From Bryopsis sp. KO-2023 (Eukaryota > Chlorophyta > Ulvophyceae > Bryopsidales > Bryopsidaceae): a DNA stretch of 64,000 bases. The notes below the pieces were generated by a model, which worked only from the letters and a program-made list of their open reading frames with translations, was not told where the DNA came from and made no database searches. How positions within the stretch are numbered: position 1 is the first letter of the stretch; each line of letters starts with the position of its first letter. Where the stretch lies: positions 3,596,001 through 3,660,000 of the forward strand of contig BSYQ01000001.1 of assembly GCA_030272585.1 (NCBI GenBank), read 5' to 3'. Position numbers and translations under genes: made by a program. Shown in pieces: positions 10,415 to 20,016 of this stretch.

Positions 10415-11836
10415 ATGCGGAAGTATGACATCTGGAGGGACCCTTGCACCCTAAGTCTTTTGCAGAAAGACTTTGTGAAGTTTGCTGGATATTCCAGCCA
10501 AGAAAAGGCAGCGGCTAGGAAAAAGGAGGCTAGGTATATGTGGGATTCGGAAACAGAACGAATGTTTCTGCAGGACGCGGGAGGAGATAAAAGGAGGGAG
10601 GTGCCAGTGGAGGCTAGGAGACAGGAGCTAATTATGGAGGCACACATAGCAGTAGGACATGTGTCTGTGAAGGGAACTCTGGAGAAGCTCAGGGAGCACT
10701 ACTTTTGGTATGGGATGGAAAAACAGACAAAAGAAACTTTGGGGAAATGTGAGACCTGCCAGGAGATCAGGCCAAAGTTTCTGATACAGCCTAGACTGCT
10801 CCAGACCCCAGCTGGCCTTCCGTTTTATCAGTGGGGGATGGATACATTTTCCATTAGGATGCCTGACACACAGGCTTTAGTGCATATTTTAGTAGTGGTG
10901 GACTATTTCACAAAATGGGCTGAGACTGGAATAGTGGATGCAAAGAGTCCAATTTTTATAGCTCAGTTTCTATTCCAGAACATCATCTGTAGGTTTGGGG
11001 TTCCTAGATTCTTCCTATGTGATAATGGGACAGAGTTTAAGGGTTTAGTGTTAGATTTATGCAAGCAAGAGGGGATAGAGATTAAGAACACTAGTCCGAA
11101 CCATCCCAGAACGAATGGGCTGGCGGAGAGATTAAATCAGACCCTGAAACAGGGAATAGTGGGTAGGCTAAAAGAAAAGCAGGCAGAAGAGACACCCACC
11201 ACAGGTGCACTCTTATTTTCAGTAAAGGATTTACAGGGGGCTTTATTAGACAGTCTTAGAGACTATAATAGCAGGGTAAAAGAAACGACAGGGTACAGCC
11301 CTTTTGAATTAGTATATATTAGGAGGCAGGTGAACAAAAGAGACTGGGCAGCCTATCAGTTAGGACAACAACTAGAGGAGTCTCAGACAGATTTAGGAGA
11401 AGGATCCCAACCTCAGGGAGGAGGCTCTGGATCCCAGACTTTAGCTGAGAAAAGGAAAGAGGCAATTTTATTAGATCCTGTGGTCCAGGAACTGCCAGTT
11501 TTGATCTCAGATAGGGAGTTAGCAGAGCTGAGTGAATTAAGAAAAAGGATGGAAGAAAGAGCTAAGGAATCAATAGGGACAGCCCAGTATAGGCAGCAGA
11601 GGAACTATGGTGAAAAACTTAAGGAAAACGAAAGAATAGAAGCTCTTAAGATAGGGGATTCGGTTTTAGTTAGGATTAAGACTTCTAAGAAGCTAGTGAT
11701 TAAAGCTCAGGCGGGATTTCGAATAGAGGAAATAGATAGAACAGGAGTTAGAGTTAAAGTCTCTAGGGGTACTCGACAGAGCCGGTGGGTGGCTCTAGAG
11801 GATGTCGCTGTACCCGGAGAGGAGACTAGTACTTAG
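10415..11836 (+). CDS. Retrotransposon integrase (473 aa), encoded separately
   Basis: The chain begins with the linker that normally joins RNase H to integrase (residues 1-70, ending in the arginine-rich stretch before the zinc domain). The HHCC zinc-binding domain has His77, His82, Cys112 and Cys115. The RNase-H-like catalytic core carries Asp143 (WGMDTF), Asp203 (CDNGTEF) and Glu238 (NGLAERLNQ). The C-terminal third, after a Gln/Gly-rich insert (about 330-350), has an SH3-like DNA-binding segment around LKIGDSVLVRI. No chromodomain is seen, so targeting to histone marks is not indicated. ATG at 10415 is the first start; because RT is in a different frame and far away, this protein must be translated independently, after splicing, or after another recoding event. 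Confidence 0.92.
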   Translation: MRKYDIWRDPCTLSLLQKDFVKFAGYSSQEKAAARKKEARYMWDSETERMFLQDAGGDKRREVPVEARRQELIMEAHIAVGHVSVKGTLEKLREHYFWYGMEKQTKETLGKCETCQEIRPKFLIQPRLLQTPAGLPFYQWGMDTFSIRMPDTQALVHILVVVDYFTKWAETGIVDAKSPIFIAQFLFQNIICRFGVPRFFLCDNGTEFKGLVLDLCKQEGIEIKNTSPNHPRTNGLAERLNQTLKQGIVGRLKEKQAEETPTTGALLFSVKDLQGALLDSLRDYNSRVKETTGYSPFELVYIRRQVNKRDWAAYQLGQQLEESQTDLGEGSQPQGGGSGSQTLAEKRKEAILLDPVVQELPVLISDRELAELSELRKRMEERAKESIGTAQYRQQRNYGEKLKENERIEALKIGDSVLVRIKTSKKLVIKAQAGFRIEEIDRTGVRVKVSRGTRQSRWVALEDVAVPGEETST

Positions 11837-12014
11837 GAGAGGACTTTAGGAAGGTTTTACGGAGAAGCTCGGATCAAACTCTTAGCGAGCTATCCAAGGA
11901 TAGAGAACGGTAGCAAGTGAGACGAACCTGAAGGGGTGTCTTCGGCAGGATACGTTTTAGTTAAAAAGGAATTTCGCTAACCAGAATACGAGCAAAAAGA
12001 CTCAGAAGGAAAGG

Positions 12015-12476
12015 ATGGCCAGAACTATGTCCACCCAGCAGCTGAACGAGTGCGTGGCAGCCGAAGTGCTGCACCTTCGGACGGAGTTAGAAAAGCAAAA
12101 GGGGGAGGTCACTAGGCGGCTCAAGCGGGCTTTTACGAACGAAACCGCAGCTGGGAGGACTGCGAGGGATTTACTCAGGCGACAGAAAATCGCCTTGCTG
12201 AGTAATTTAGAGAGTTTGGGAAGGATAGAGGACTTTCAAAGTCGCCTGCGGAAAACTCAAGGGGAAGAGGAAATTCCGGAGGAGCGACTGCAGGAGGTGG
12301 TTCGCGAGAGGTCTAGGACTTCTGGGTGGCGACGACAAGATGCCAATCAAAAACGACGACTGGAAGTCGTGGGTGACCTGCACGAGCAGGAGGTTAAGCG
12401 AGCGAGAGGAGAGGAGAGCGAAAGCGATGGGTTTGAAGTCACCGATAGTGAGAGCGAAGGAGAGAAGGGAGGTTGA
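12015..12476 (+). CDS. Accessory ORF-B of the retrotransposon (153 aa)
   Basis: This is a small, highly charged protein with a helical basic body (residues 1-130, Arg/Lys/Glu-rich, coiled-coil-like) and an acidic Ser/Glu/Asp tail. A KRARGEE patch near 130 could be a nuclear signal. No family is recognised. ATG at 12015 lies 178 bases after the integrase stop; that gap has no frame. The 225 bases after it, including A20 at about 12671-12690, lead to ORF-C. Extra 3' frames in LTR elements are often called env-like, but I see neither a signal peptide nor a transmembrane segment. Confidence 0.6.
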   Translation: MARTMSTQQLNECVAAEVLHLRTELEKQKGEVTRRLKRAFTNETAAGRTARDLLRRQKIALLSNLESLGRIEDFQSRLRKTQGEEEIPEERLQEVVRERSRTSGWRRQDANQKRRLEVVGDLHEQEVKRARGEESESDGFEVTDSESEGEKGG

Positions 12477-12701
12477 GACATCGGCAGGAGAGCTCTGGAG
12501 GATGTAGAACTTTGATTGAGTGAGGGAGAATATTGGGAGACCCAACGCATAGATATGGAGTCAGCTTGAGAGGACATAGAGAAGTGTTTTAAACCCCAAG
12601 CCTCGAGGCATCGAATTCTTTCGACGGAGAAAAAGAAAACCAACGGAGCGGGAGGTTTTGCTTTTTGTTTAAAAAAAAAAAAAAAAAAAAGAGAAAAGAG
12701 A

Positions 12702-14021
12702 ATGGTTGAGTGGCGTCAAAGGGTGGAGGAAGCGATCGAGAGGATCGAGGCAGGGGCGGTGCAGTCAAGAGAGGGGGCAAAAGCGCTGGAGGATTTATTT
12801 AGGGGAGAAGAGTCGTTGGCGGAGGAATATACTCGAAACCAGTTGAAATGGCAGGAGGAGCGACAAAAGCTCATCCAGGAAAACTCCGCCCTTCGACAGG
12901 CTGCAAGTGAGGGAGATGCGGGCTCTTCGAGTTCTGCTGCTCAGGTGATACTCCTGCAGCATGAACGAGATCAGCTGCTCTTACGAGTAGTTGAACTGGA
13001 GGAGTCGCTCCAGGCGGCTCAAGCCAGCATTGCGACGGAGGACTTGGAAACCGTGAGGTTGCGACAGGAAGTCGTGGATCTGAAAGAGCAGCTGAAGCAG
13101 ACGGATGCAGGAAAACAGAAGTTGGAGGATCGGAGAACCGCGGAGGGATTCAGTATCGATGAAAGCGATGACGATCACAACAGCGACGGGGATGGAGAGG
13201 AGCATGGAGGAAACAGAGGAGATGGGGATGACATCGATCATGGTGGAGACAGAGAAGGAGGAGGATCTGGCCGAGTGGGAAACAGTGGAGGTGTTGCTGG
13301 AGAGGAAAGGAACGAAGGAGTGGAGGACCAGGACAGGATTGATCCCACGGGAGGACGAGAGGGAGGTAGTCAGGGTGGCAGCGGAATCAGAGAGAGGGTG
13401 GATCGCAATGAGGGAGATGGAGGAACAGGTGCAAGGATCGAACAAGCACAGATCAAAGAGGAGGAGGACAATCCCGGCGGGGACTGGGTCGATGGGAACT
13501 GCTTTTTCTGCAGATCCCGAAATGCAGTGAAACCCATCGGCGGAGCATGTTCTCGGCACCAAGCCTGTCACAAGGTTGGTTGTCGAGATCGTGCCTGGTT
13601 GGCGGGGAGCATGGAGCTGGACATGGATGAAGGGGGCATGGGGATTTTTCGCAGGATATACGCTCCCGAAGCATCGATCGCACCACCGGCCAACTTCTCC
13701 GATCAGACATGTTCTCTATGTCGATTGATCGGAGGAGCAAATCATTTCCGCTCCATCTACCCGGCGACCTCTCGACCCCGTTTGGAAATCAATCGTGCCA
13801 TGCATCGAGCTCGGAGTAATGTGCGAGCGGATCAGCTCCCGGGAGCGTGGGTTGATAATGAGCAGCGGAGCCATCCGGTGGAGACCCTACTGGATGAGAC
13901 ATTGATCGAAATCCATGGGGCTACCAATCCTCCACTCTCCCGAAAGAGGACCGCTCGAAAAGGAGCAACATCAGCAGCTGCAGCACCCAGCAAACGACAA
14001 AGGGGACCCAGTGGCAGCTAG
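12702..14021 (+). CDS. Accessory ORF-C of the retrotransposon, coiled coil plus Cys/His cluster (439 aa)
   Basis: The N-terminal half (about 1-145) is a long coiled coil with leucine heptads. The middle (about 150-255) is a Gly/Asp/Glu/Arg low-complexity stretch. The C-terminal part has a compact Cys/His cluster (CFFC, then CSRH and CHKVGC) and a second pair (TCSLC), a pattern that would fit zinc binding. Two basic patches near the C-terminus (RKRTARKG and SKRQRG) resemble nuclear signals. I know no matching family. The order of oligomerisation helix, disordered linker and zinc cluster would suit a nucleic-acid-binding scaffold, but this is inference. It is the largest accessory frame and is undamaged. 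Confidence 0.65.
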   Translation: MVEWRQRVEEAIERIEAGAVQSREGAKALEDLFRGEESLAEEYTRNQLKWQEERQKLIQENSALRQAASEGDAGSSSSAAQVILLQHERDQLLLRVVELEESLQAAQASIATEDLETVRLRQEVVDLKEQLKQTDAGKQKLEDRRTAEGFSIDESDDDHNSDGDGEEHGGNRGDGDDIDHGGDREGGGSGRVGNSGGVAGEERNEGVEDQDRIDPTGGREGGSQGGSGIRERVDRNEGDGGTGARIEQAQIKEEEDNPGGDWVDGNCFFCRSRNAVKPIGGACSRHQACHKVGCRDRAWLAGSMELDMDEGGMGIFRRIYAPEASIAPPANFSDQTCSLCRLIGGANHFRSIYPATSRPRLEINRAMHRARSNVRADQLPGAWVDNEQRSHPVETLLDETLIEIHGATNPPLSRKRTARKGATSAAAAPSKRQRGPSGS

Positions 14022-14225
14022 AGAGAGGGTAAATCTCTGGGAGAGTAAAAAAAAAAAAAATATATATTAGATAATAGTGAAGAGGGGGATTCCCTTTATG
14101 ACTGGGTGTTATATTGGGTTATCAAAGGGGTGTGGATTTTTGCCAAAATTTTATAAGGTTTTCTTTTTCATATCATTTTCTTGACTTGAGAAAATAAGAG
14201 GGGGATTCTAAAAAAAAAAAAAAAG

Positions 14226-14384
14226 GGGAGAGACAAATCCTGTGGATTTTTCTGGGAGACAATAAGGGAGAGACAAATTCTGTGGATTTTCTGGTAGAAT
14301 AAGGGAGGACTTAGCAGTGTTGAATACACTTAATAGGGGGTTTGATGTGGGTGTTGAATACACTCAATGGAGTTTTGATGTGGG
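14226..14384 (+). repeat. Two short tandem duplications before the right LTR
   Basis: GGGAGAGACAAAT...TGTGGATTTT is repeated at 14226-14265 and 14266-14302 (40 and 37 bases). A 34-base unit beginning GTGTTGAATACACT is repeated at 14317-14350 and 14351-14384. Both pairs lie in the 490-base non-coding stretch between ORF-C and the right LTR; the rest of that stretch shows only A/T runs. Confidence 0.75.
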
Positions 14385-14493
14385 TGCAAGAGGTGAAATG
14401 AACAGTATGGTTGAAAGGAAGAAAGACTGCATGAGATGCAGTGGGTTTTTGATTAGGTTTTGGGTACGCATAGAGTGATTTCTATGCGGGTGT

Positions 14494-14501
14494 AAGGGGG
14501 A
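14494..14501 (+). other. Candidate polypurine tract
   Basis: AAGGGGGA lies 10 bases before the right LTR and would prime plus-strand DNA synthesis. The intervening GCGTCACAGC forms a palindrome with the start of the LTR (CGTCACAGCTGTGACG). A polypurine tract usually abuts the LTR, so this 10-base gap is unusual. Confidence 0.5.
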
Positions 14502-14511
14502 GCGTCACAGC

Positions 14512-15901
14512 TGTGACGGAGCTAGAAAGAACATGGCAGATGTACTGCCACCAGATGTAATGATTATTCCGATGATAATTCGGAAGAATGGAATTGCCAA
14601 CTCACACTGATAAACAGTCGTATTTTACGCTGCTCTATGTGAGACCTGGTGGTTCGTACGTCGGGTTCAATTCCTGACGAGGTCGATGACGTAGGAAAAG
14701 TTGTATATTGATACGCTGGAAGATATCGAATAGCTGGCACGCCAACCCATGGCTAGCGCAGAGTACTAGGAGTCTTACTGCCGGCACTGTCGTTTTATGA
14801 CATCCGAGGTATGACTTCTACGAAACGTGCGGCTGGGAACACAAGGAGCCAGCGAAAACACTATGGATTCCAGCGAAACGGATACAACTCCCTACGAAAA
14901 ACGATCTCTTAGGCGATACGCACGACTGGCAGTCGGGTCGCTAGTCGACCCCTGTCGTGACGCCGAACTCGCGGCCAGCACACATGCGCTAGCGCTAGAA
15001 CCGGCCGCGAGTATAAATATCCCACAGAATTCTGGTTAAGGACAGACAGAACTCGGTGAATACCTCGTTTACTTCTTACTTCGGACAACTATCTATAGGA
15101 GGACTCTCTTATCGTGACGGACTTAAGGAAAGCTTCGCGACTTACCTTAAACGGGAATCCCGACCGGACGAGGTACTTCTGGCCAAAGATAGCATCATCC
15201 AAGGTTTTCTGAAGTACACTTCTGAAATGGGATACACCATCCCTTCTCTTTCTGTAAAAATATTCTCTTGCTATTATTCTTGTGTCTCTGAAGTGTCTTT
15301 ATTCAAAATAAGATTGTTTCTGATCAAACTTTGATTCTAGAGGAAATAGGAGTGGAGTCAGAATAGTAAGAGAAGGTGCTGCCCTTTCTCTTAGGAGGTT
15401 TTTCTCCACTCAGAGGAGCCGACCTCTCCTCTGAGTGTCTCCTTTCGTTTTTGGTGTTTGCGTTTTGTGTTTCTCTCTTCTCCAGCTCAGTTTCTAGAGT
15501 CCCCTTAGGCCATGGTTTCTTAGCGACCATACTCCAGGGGACTCCACTTTCTGTCTCACTCTCGGGAGCAAGGCCCTCTTAGCGGGTGTCTCCGTCGACT
15601 TTGACTCGTGTTGCGTTTAGATGCCTGGTCTTAGGCTTTTCGTTGTTATGAGGAGTCGAGACTGTAACTCTCGAATGGTGACGATTGTTAGCGCGACTGG
15701 TCTTAGCCGACTTCTTGGGTGACGGTAGTTTCAGTGCGTCGCAGTTTGGATACCAAGTCTTTGGATAGGACATTCAATGTCGGCGTAGTCCAACTCTGTT
15801 GCCGTAGACAGACTCTGCGGTAGTTCAGTACGACTCTATCTTCAGTCGCGGCTCGAATGAAGAATTAGTAGTTGTGCCGAATGCGTTTTCGGAGCGTCAC
15901 A
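14512..15901 (+). repeat. Right LTR with 11 extra terminal bases
   Basis: Positions 14512-15890 match the left LTR with one difference (A at 15666). The last 11 bases, GGAGCGTCACA (15891-15901), are absent from the left LTR end but occur at 14499-14509, just before this LTR. They give the element a perfect 7-bp terminal inverted repeat (TGTGACG...CGTCACA). CAACG follows. The TATA box is at 15012-15019. Confidence 0.88.
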
Positions 15902-15906
15902 CAACG
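15902..15906. repeat. Right target-site duplication CAACG
   Basis: This is identical to 3766-3770 and directly follows the CGTCACA terminus of the element. Confidence 0.88.
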
Positions 15907-15934
15907 TGTTGAAAAGGGAAAGGACAGCGAACAG

Positions 15935-16350
15935 TGGACATGGTCTGAAGAATAGCGGGATTTCAAGTCCCACTATTTCCGTACAGTTGTTCGAAGAACA
16001 TGGTCAGGCATACGCAGCTACGCTAACGCCACCTCAGCGAGCAAGATCGACTTAGTCATACTCAAAAAGTCGCGCGACTGTGGTCACCAACCCCCAAGAA
16101 AGAGCTGGGGGCTCGCCGCTGCCGTCGTTTCGACAATCCGACGCAGGACGGAAGACGAACGCGACTCGCGACAGCTGCGCGCGGAACGATGCGATGTGTC
16201 ATGTAGAACTGGTCTGTCATGCTGCTGTGAAAATAGCGTTCGTGAATTGGACCACCCCCGAGAAATTCCAATTCACGTTACGCTATTTGCACTGTCGTAC
16301 GTGAAATAGCGGGGAAATAGCGGGATTACAGTTCCATCAGACCATGTCCA
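15935..16350. mobile_element. Small terminal-inverted-repeat (MITE-like) element
   Basis: TGGACATGGTCTGA (15935-15948) has its exact reverse complement at 16337-16350. Just inside, related TAGCGGGA and TCCC-CTATTTC motifs occur at both ends. The interior has a hairpin with arms at about 16231-16250 and 16268-16288 around CGTGAATTGG. The 416-base length, lack of coding capacity and hairpin structure suggest a non-autonomous DNA element. I see no clear target-site duplication, so the family is undetermined. Confidence 0.5.
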
Positions 16351-17026
16351 ATACAGTCCCGTGGGTGGTGAGTTCGCGGTGCGGATCGAGAATGGTGTTC
16401 CAAAATTAGTAAGGAGTGAGCGGCGCTACACGCCACGTCAGCACAACCCATTGAAAATGCGGATTCGCTGGGGTGGTTGCAAAATGTTTTTGGAGAGGGT
16501 GTGCAAGTTGATAGCCTGGTACGAAACGACCCTGGTTTAAAAAGGAGGTCGCCATATTTCCCCTCAACTACAGACGTCGAGCTTTCCGTTTCTGCGCTTT
16601 TTTTTCTTGGTTCACGGGGCCTTGTCGGGATTCTGTGGAAAGTCAAGTGTGGAGGACTTGCGTGTCGAGACGCAGAGTGTGGGTGCAACCCTTGGGTTTG
16701 AGGTGAGGATCGAACCATCTGCATCCTTGTTTGCGTGTCAGGACTCGGCGTGATGAGCGACAAACGGTTAGGACGTGAAGGTGGTGCGTCCAAACCACTC
16801 GCTTTCGTTTCGTTTCGCCACGGGTTCATGTTTGCTTTGCTCTAGACCATCAGCACCAGCCCTCCGGTGCACCTGCAGAATCGACAGGGGGAAAAGGAAA
16901 CAAGAATAACCATGGAAATCGGTTGGGAAAGGACCACCAACATGAGTCGAAATTTCCTACCCACGTTTTGTTATTGTAGAGGGGAGCAATCAATGCTGAC
17001 ACTTGCTTTTCTGTTTCCGTCAGAGC
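16351..17026. other. Non-coding stretch upstream of an unrecognised gene
   Basis: This holds the likely promoter and 5' untranslated region of the gene that starts at 17027. A CAG acceptor at 17021-17023 just before that ATG suggests at least one intron in the leader. The long open frame on the minus strand here has an implausible Ser/Pro/His composition and is not accepted. Confidence 0.5.
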
Positions 17027-18622
17027 ATGAAGGCTGCTGCCGGGGCCGCGGCGGGAATGGCGTTGGACTTGCCGGTGAGAACCGACACATTTGTGTCCAC
17101 AATCTGGAGTTTGCTTGATGCTTTCCGCTTCCCTCCCTGAAATCTGAAAAACGTTCTTGCCTTAGAGCTGTGATGCAGTCCAGGCACCCCTTGCTTCTGT
17201 TGCTGTTTTCTTTTCCTTTTCTCCTTCTCATATTTTCTTTTTTTCTTTCTTTTCAACAGGATGGCCACAAACACGTCCCCAACTTCAACCTTCCTTCGGC
17301 CCTTTCTGGAAAGGTGTGTGAGTTTTATTAACCTGAGGAAAACACACTGACCAAAGCATGCAGATATACATCCCCTTTATTTTGTTTAAAGAAGTTATCC
17401 GACAGCATTGGCCTGTACTCCCTCCAGAAAGATAGAGCACCAATACTTCCAGAAAGAAACAAAGAATGCAAGCGAATGCAAGCGAGTTGCATTGACAAAT
17501 GATGTGATGCGATTGTATCAGCTGTGGAAATCCATGCGCATGACCCCCAAAAAGCTGGAGTGTGAGAAAGAGTTCTACGAAAAAATCCTCAGGGCTCCCT
17601 GCCAGGTGAGGATCGTCTGGAAGTGCGTTGGCACCTGTGATGGCGTTCGTCAAGGAGCCAAGCCTACAAAAGCAAGAGCTACCAAGCTGAAGTTACCAAA
17701 GGTAAACCCCAAATTCTTACAGTCAGACTTGGTGGAAAGCACTCATGAATTCACAGGCAGTGAATGCCAACATCCATTTATGTCGGGGTTGCTTCTTTTG
17801 GTATCGGGGTTGGGGTTTTGATGCTCAGTTGAAGTCGGTTGAGTAATTTGCTGGGGGTGTCTGTATGTCTGGCAGGTGTCATCCCCCTCGAGCTCCCCGC
17901 CAACACAAGGCAGCGTATCCTCTTCGGCGTCAATGAGCCTTAAGGCTAAGCTTCTCGCAGCAGCTCCATCTCCGTGCGACACCGTTGAACTGACCCCAGG
18001 CGACACACAAGCAGAGACGCCATCAAGCCTCGACTCACCTTGCCAATCGGTACCACCCTCCACCCCTGAATCACCAGTGAAGAACTCGCCCAAAGAAGTG
18101 CAACCCAACAAGAAAGACGAAATGAGTGATGACTTAGAATGGGGTGGGGGGGGTCGCAGGGGCGAGTCGGGAAATGGGGTCGGTCGTAGACGGAAGTCTA
18201 GTCTGGGCAAGCGTAAGAAATCTGGTGGGGGGGAAAGGGATGAAGGGGCGTCGAAGCGTCAGGAAGATGACAGCAAATGTGAATCACCACCGCAGCCGGT
18301 GCGGTTAAAATTGAGGAGGCTTCCCACTGCCACATCGATGTCCCCGTCTTCGAGGGCTTCCGATAAAGCGTCTGCTGAACATGCTGGGTTGGGTCGCCGG
18401 GAAAGCGTTCGACATCCTACCAGTGAGCCTGAGAGTCCCGATTCTACCATGGAGATGAGCGATCAGGCCTTGGCCCTGAAATTGCACTATGCCATGAACC
18501 ATCGCCCGTCTCGTCGAAGTCAGAGAGTCAGCAAAGCAGTGATTGGCAGCTCGATGGCCTCCTCTAAGACCGAAGAGCAGGAAGAAAAACTGTTTGCTGC
18601 TTCTCCTGAGACGTCGTTCTAG
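17027..18622 (+). CDS. Unrecognised Ser/Pro- and Lys-rich protein (about 365 aa)
   Basis: The proposed exons are 17027-17074, 17260-17313, 17453-17701 and 17876-18622, all joined in phase 0. The N-terminus is Ala-rich. Exon 3 encodes a helical, basic segment with two short Cys-containing stretches near its end. The last exon is low-complexity: Ser/Pro-rich, then Gly/Lys/Arg-rich with basic clusters (KRKK), then a short ordered-looking motif near the C-terminus (ALALKLHYAMN followed by RPSRRSQR). Basic clusters suggest a nuclear protein, but I recognise no domain. Exon 3 could alternatively end at the GTGAGG donor at 17606. The ATG may be preceded by further exons, because it follows an acceptor directly. 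Confidence 0.55.
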
Positions 18623-20016
18623 CATTGGTTGGGAAGGGGATGTTTTTGTTATGTTTGGATGGATGGTTTTGTTTGCTGGTTTTGTTCGATCGACCGTCTG
18701 GTTTTGTTTTGAGTTTCTGATGTGCCTTCAGTTTTTTTGAAGGTTTTTTTTGGGATTCGGAGACCGTTCGTTTTCGGAGAGGGTGTGTGGAGAGGGTTGT
18801 TCTTTTATTAAAAGAAAGGAAAAAAAAAAGAAAAAAACGAAAAAGAAAAAGAAAAAAAAACGGTGGAGGAAAAAAGAAAAGAAGGCAGGATTCTAGGTTG
18901 GGGTTTTTGGTCAATTGTGTTTCTTTGTTTGCCTTTGTTTTGTTGTTTGCATTCTTATCATGGTTGTGGAGGTCATAAGTTTAGTTTTCGACAGGCCTTT
19001 CGGTTTTTGGGGGGAGAAAAAAAAAGGACAAGACGTTTGGGATGCTGTAGATTAAGTTTCTGGAATAAGTCACCGAGACGGTTTCCTATGAGAAGGGAAA
19101 AAAAAAGACGCCAAAAAAAAAAAAGAAAAAGAAAAGAAAAAGACATCTTTCTGACAGCAGGTATCGATATCGATCCGTCGTACATGCACACGCCCAGCAT
19201 TTGCTTATTTTTGGAAAAAATTTCAGGTTTTTTTTTTGGGGGGGGGGTGGTTGGGTGCAGTTATTGCTATCTTGAGTGGGTTGGACTCAAGACGGTGCCT
19301 GGTTGGTTTCAATCGGTTTTAGCTTTCAATCGGGGAACGATATGGATCGATTGAACTGGGATATAGAGATAAGGGGAGGAGGGGGGGAGTTGTCGGCTGG
19401 GGGTGTTTACAGAGGTGAGGGTACAGTAGAGAGTTGCTTTGTGGGTGATAAACAGACATTTGTAAAATGAAGGATTTCTAGGTCAATTGAGAAATGTGGG
19501 GAAAAAGTCTGCCTTTGAACATGCAAATGATTTCCACGATACCTCAGCCCCAGTTAAGAACCATGCCACCTTCACTCAGGCAATCATCGGTTATTCACAC
19601 TCAGAAGGAAAAGAGTAGAGCGATCTGTTGCTTGGGGTGCGAGCCTTACAGGATATGTTTCATAGAGGTTTGATTCATATTTGGAGTGGCTGGTATCTTT
19701 CAGGCTTTCTGAGTGACATATACATTTTGGTTTTCTTGGACTTCACTTTATTTTGGCCGCTCCTCCGTGCGATTTAGTCAATAAACAACAAAACAATGGC
19801 TGTCTGTTTCCTTTCGGACATGCAGAGAGAACAACAAGTTTCTGCTCCCAGTTCACTGCATGAAGACATCCACGAAACGACCCAGCGACATTTGATCATC
19901 ATGCTGAACAACAGCTGTGCCGCGCTCGAACACGCAACTTCATCGCAACTCCCTCGGCTCTACCTCCCTACCCCAATCCACCAAGCTCTGTTTCGTTCTC
20001 TGGAAAACGAAAGCAA
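18623..20016. other. Non-coding spacer between two plus-strand genes
   Basis: The spacer contains long A-rich and G-rich runs (18800-18890, 19085-19140, 19230-19245). Open frames are Lys- or Phe-rich shadows. The last 300 bases are probably promoter and leader of the tandem-NAP gene; I identify no TATA box. Confidence 0.6.

Larger units (their letters stand above)
3771..15901 (+). mobile_element. Complete Ty3/gypsy-type LTR retrotransposon with accessory ORFs, about 12.1 kb
   Basis: Two near-identical LTRs (3771-5149 and 14512-15890, offset exactly 10741, one substitution seen at 4925/15666) flank an internal region on the plus strand. The order is Gag-protease, RT-RNase H, ORF-A, integrase, ORF-B and ORF-C, then a purine tract. 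RT before integrase, the HHCC integrase and the CAACG 5-bp duplication place it in the Ty3/gypsy group. All frames are open, and near-identity of the LTRs means insertion was recent, so it may still be mobile. Three features are unusual: pol is physically split by about 1.6 kb holding ORF-A, two extra frames lie 3' of integrase, and the right end carries 11 bases not present at the left LTR end. No chromodomain is visible in the integrase. Confidence 0.93.

Noticed and set aside
12015..14021. An envelope gene for the retrotransposon
   Set aside because: ORF-B and ORF-C have neither signal peptides nor transmembrane segments; both are charged and coiled-coil-like.
16326..16829. 167-codon minus-strand open frame
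   Set aside because: Pro/Ser/His-rich composition; it overlaps the end of the inverted-repeat element and has no recognisable motif.
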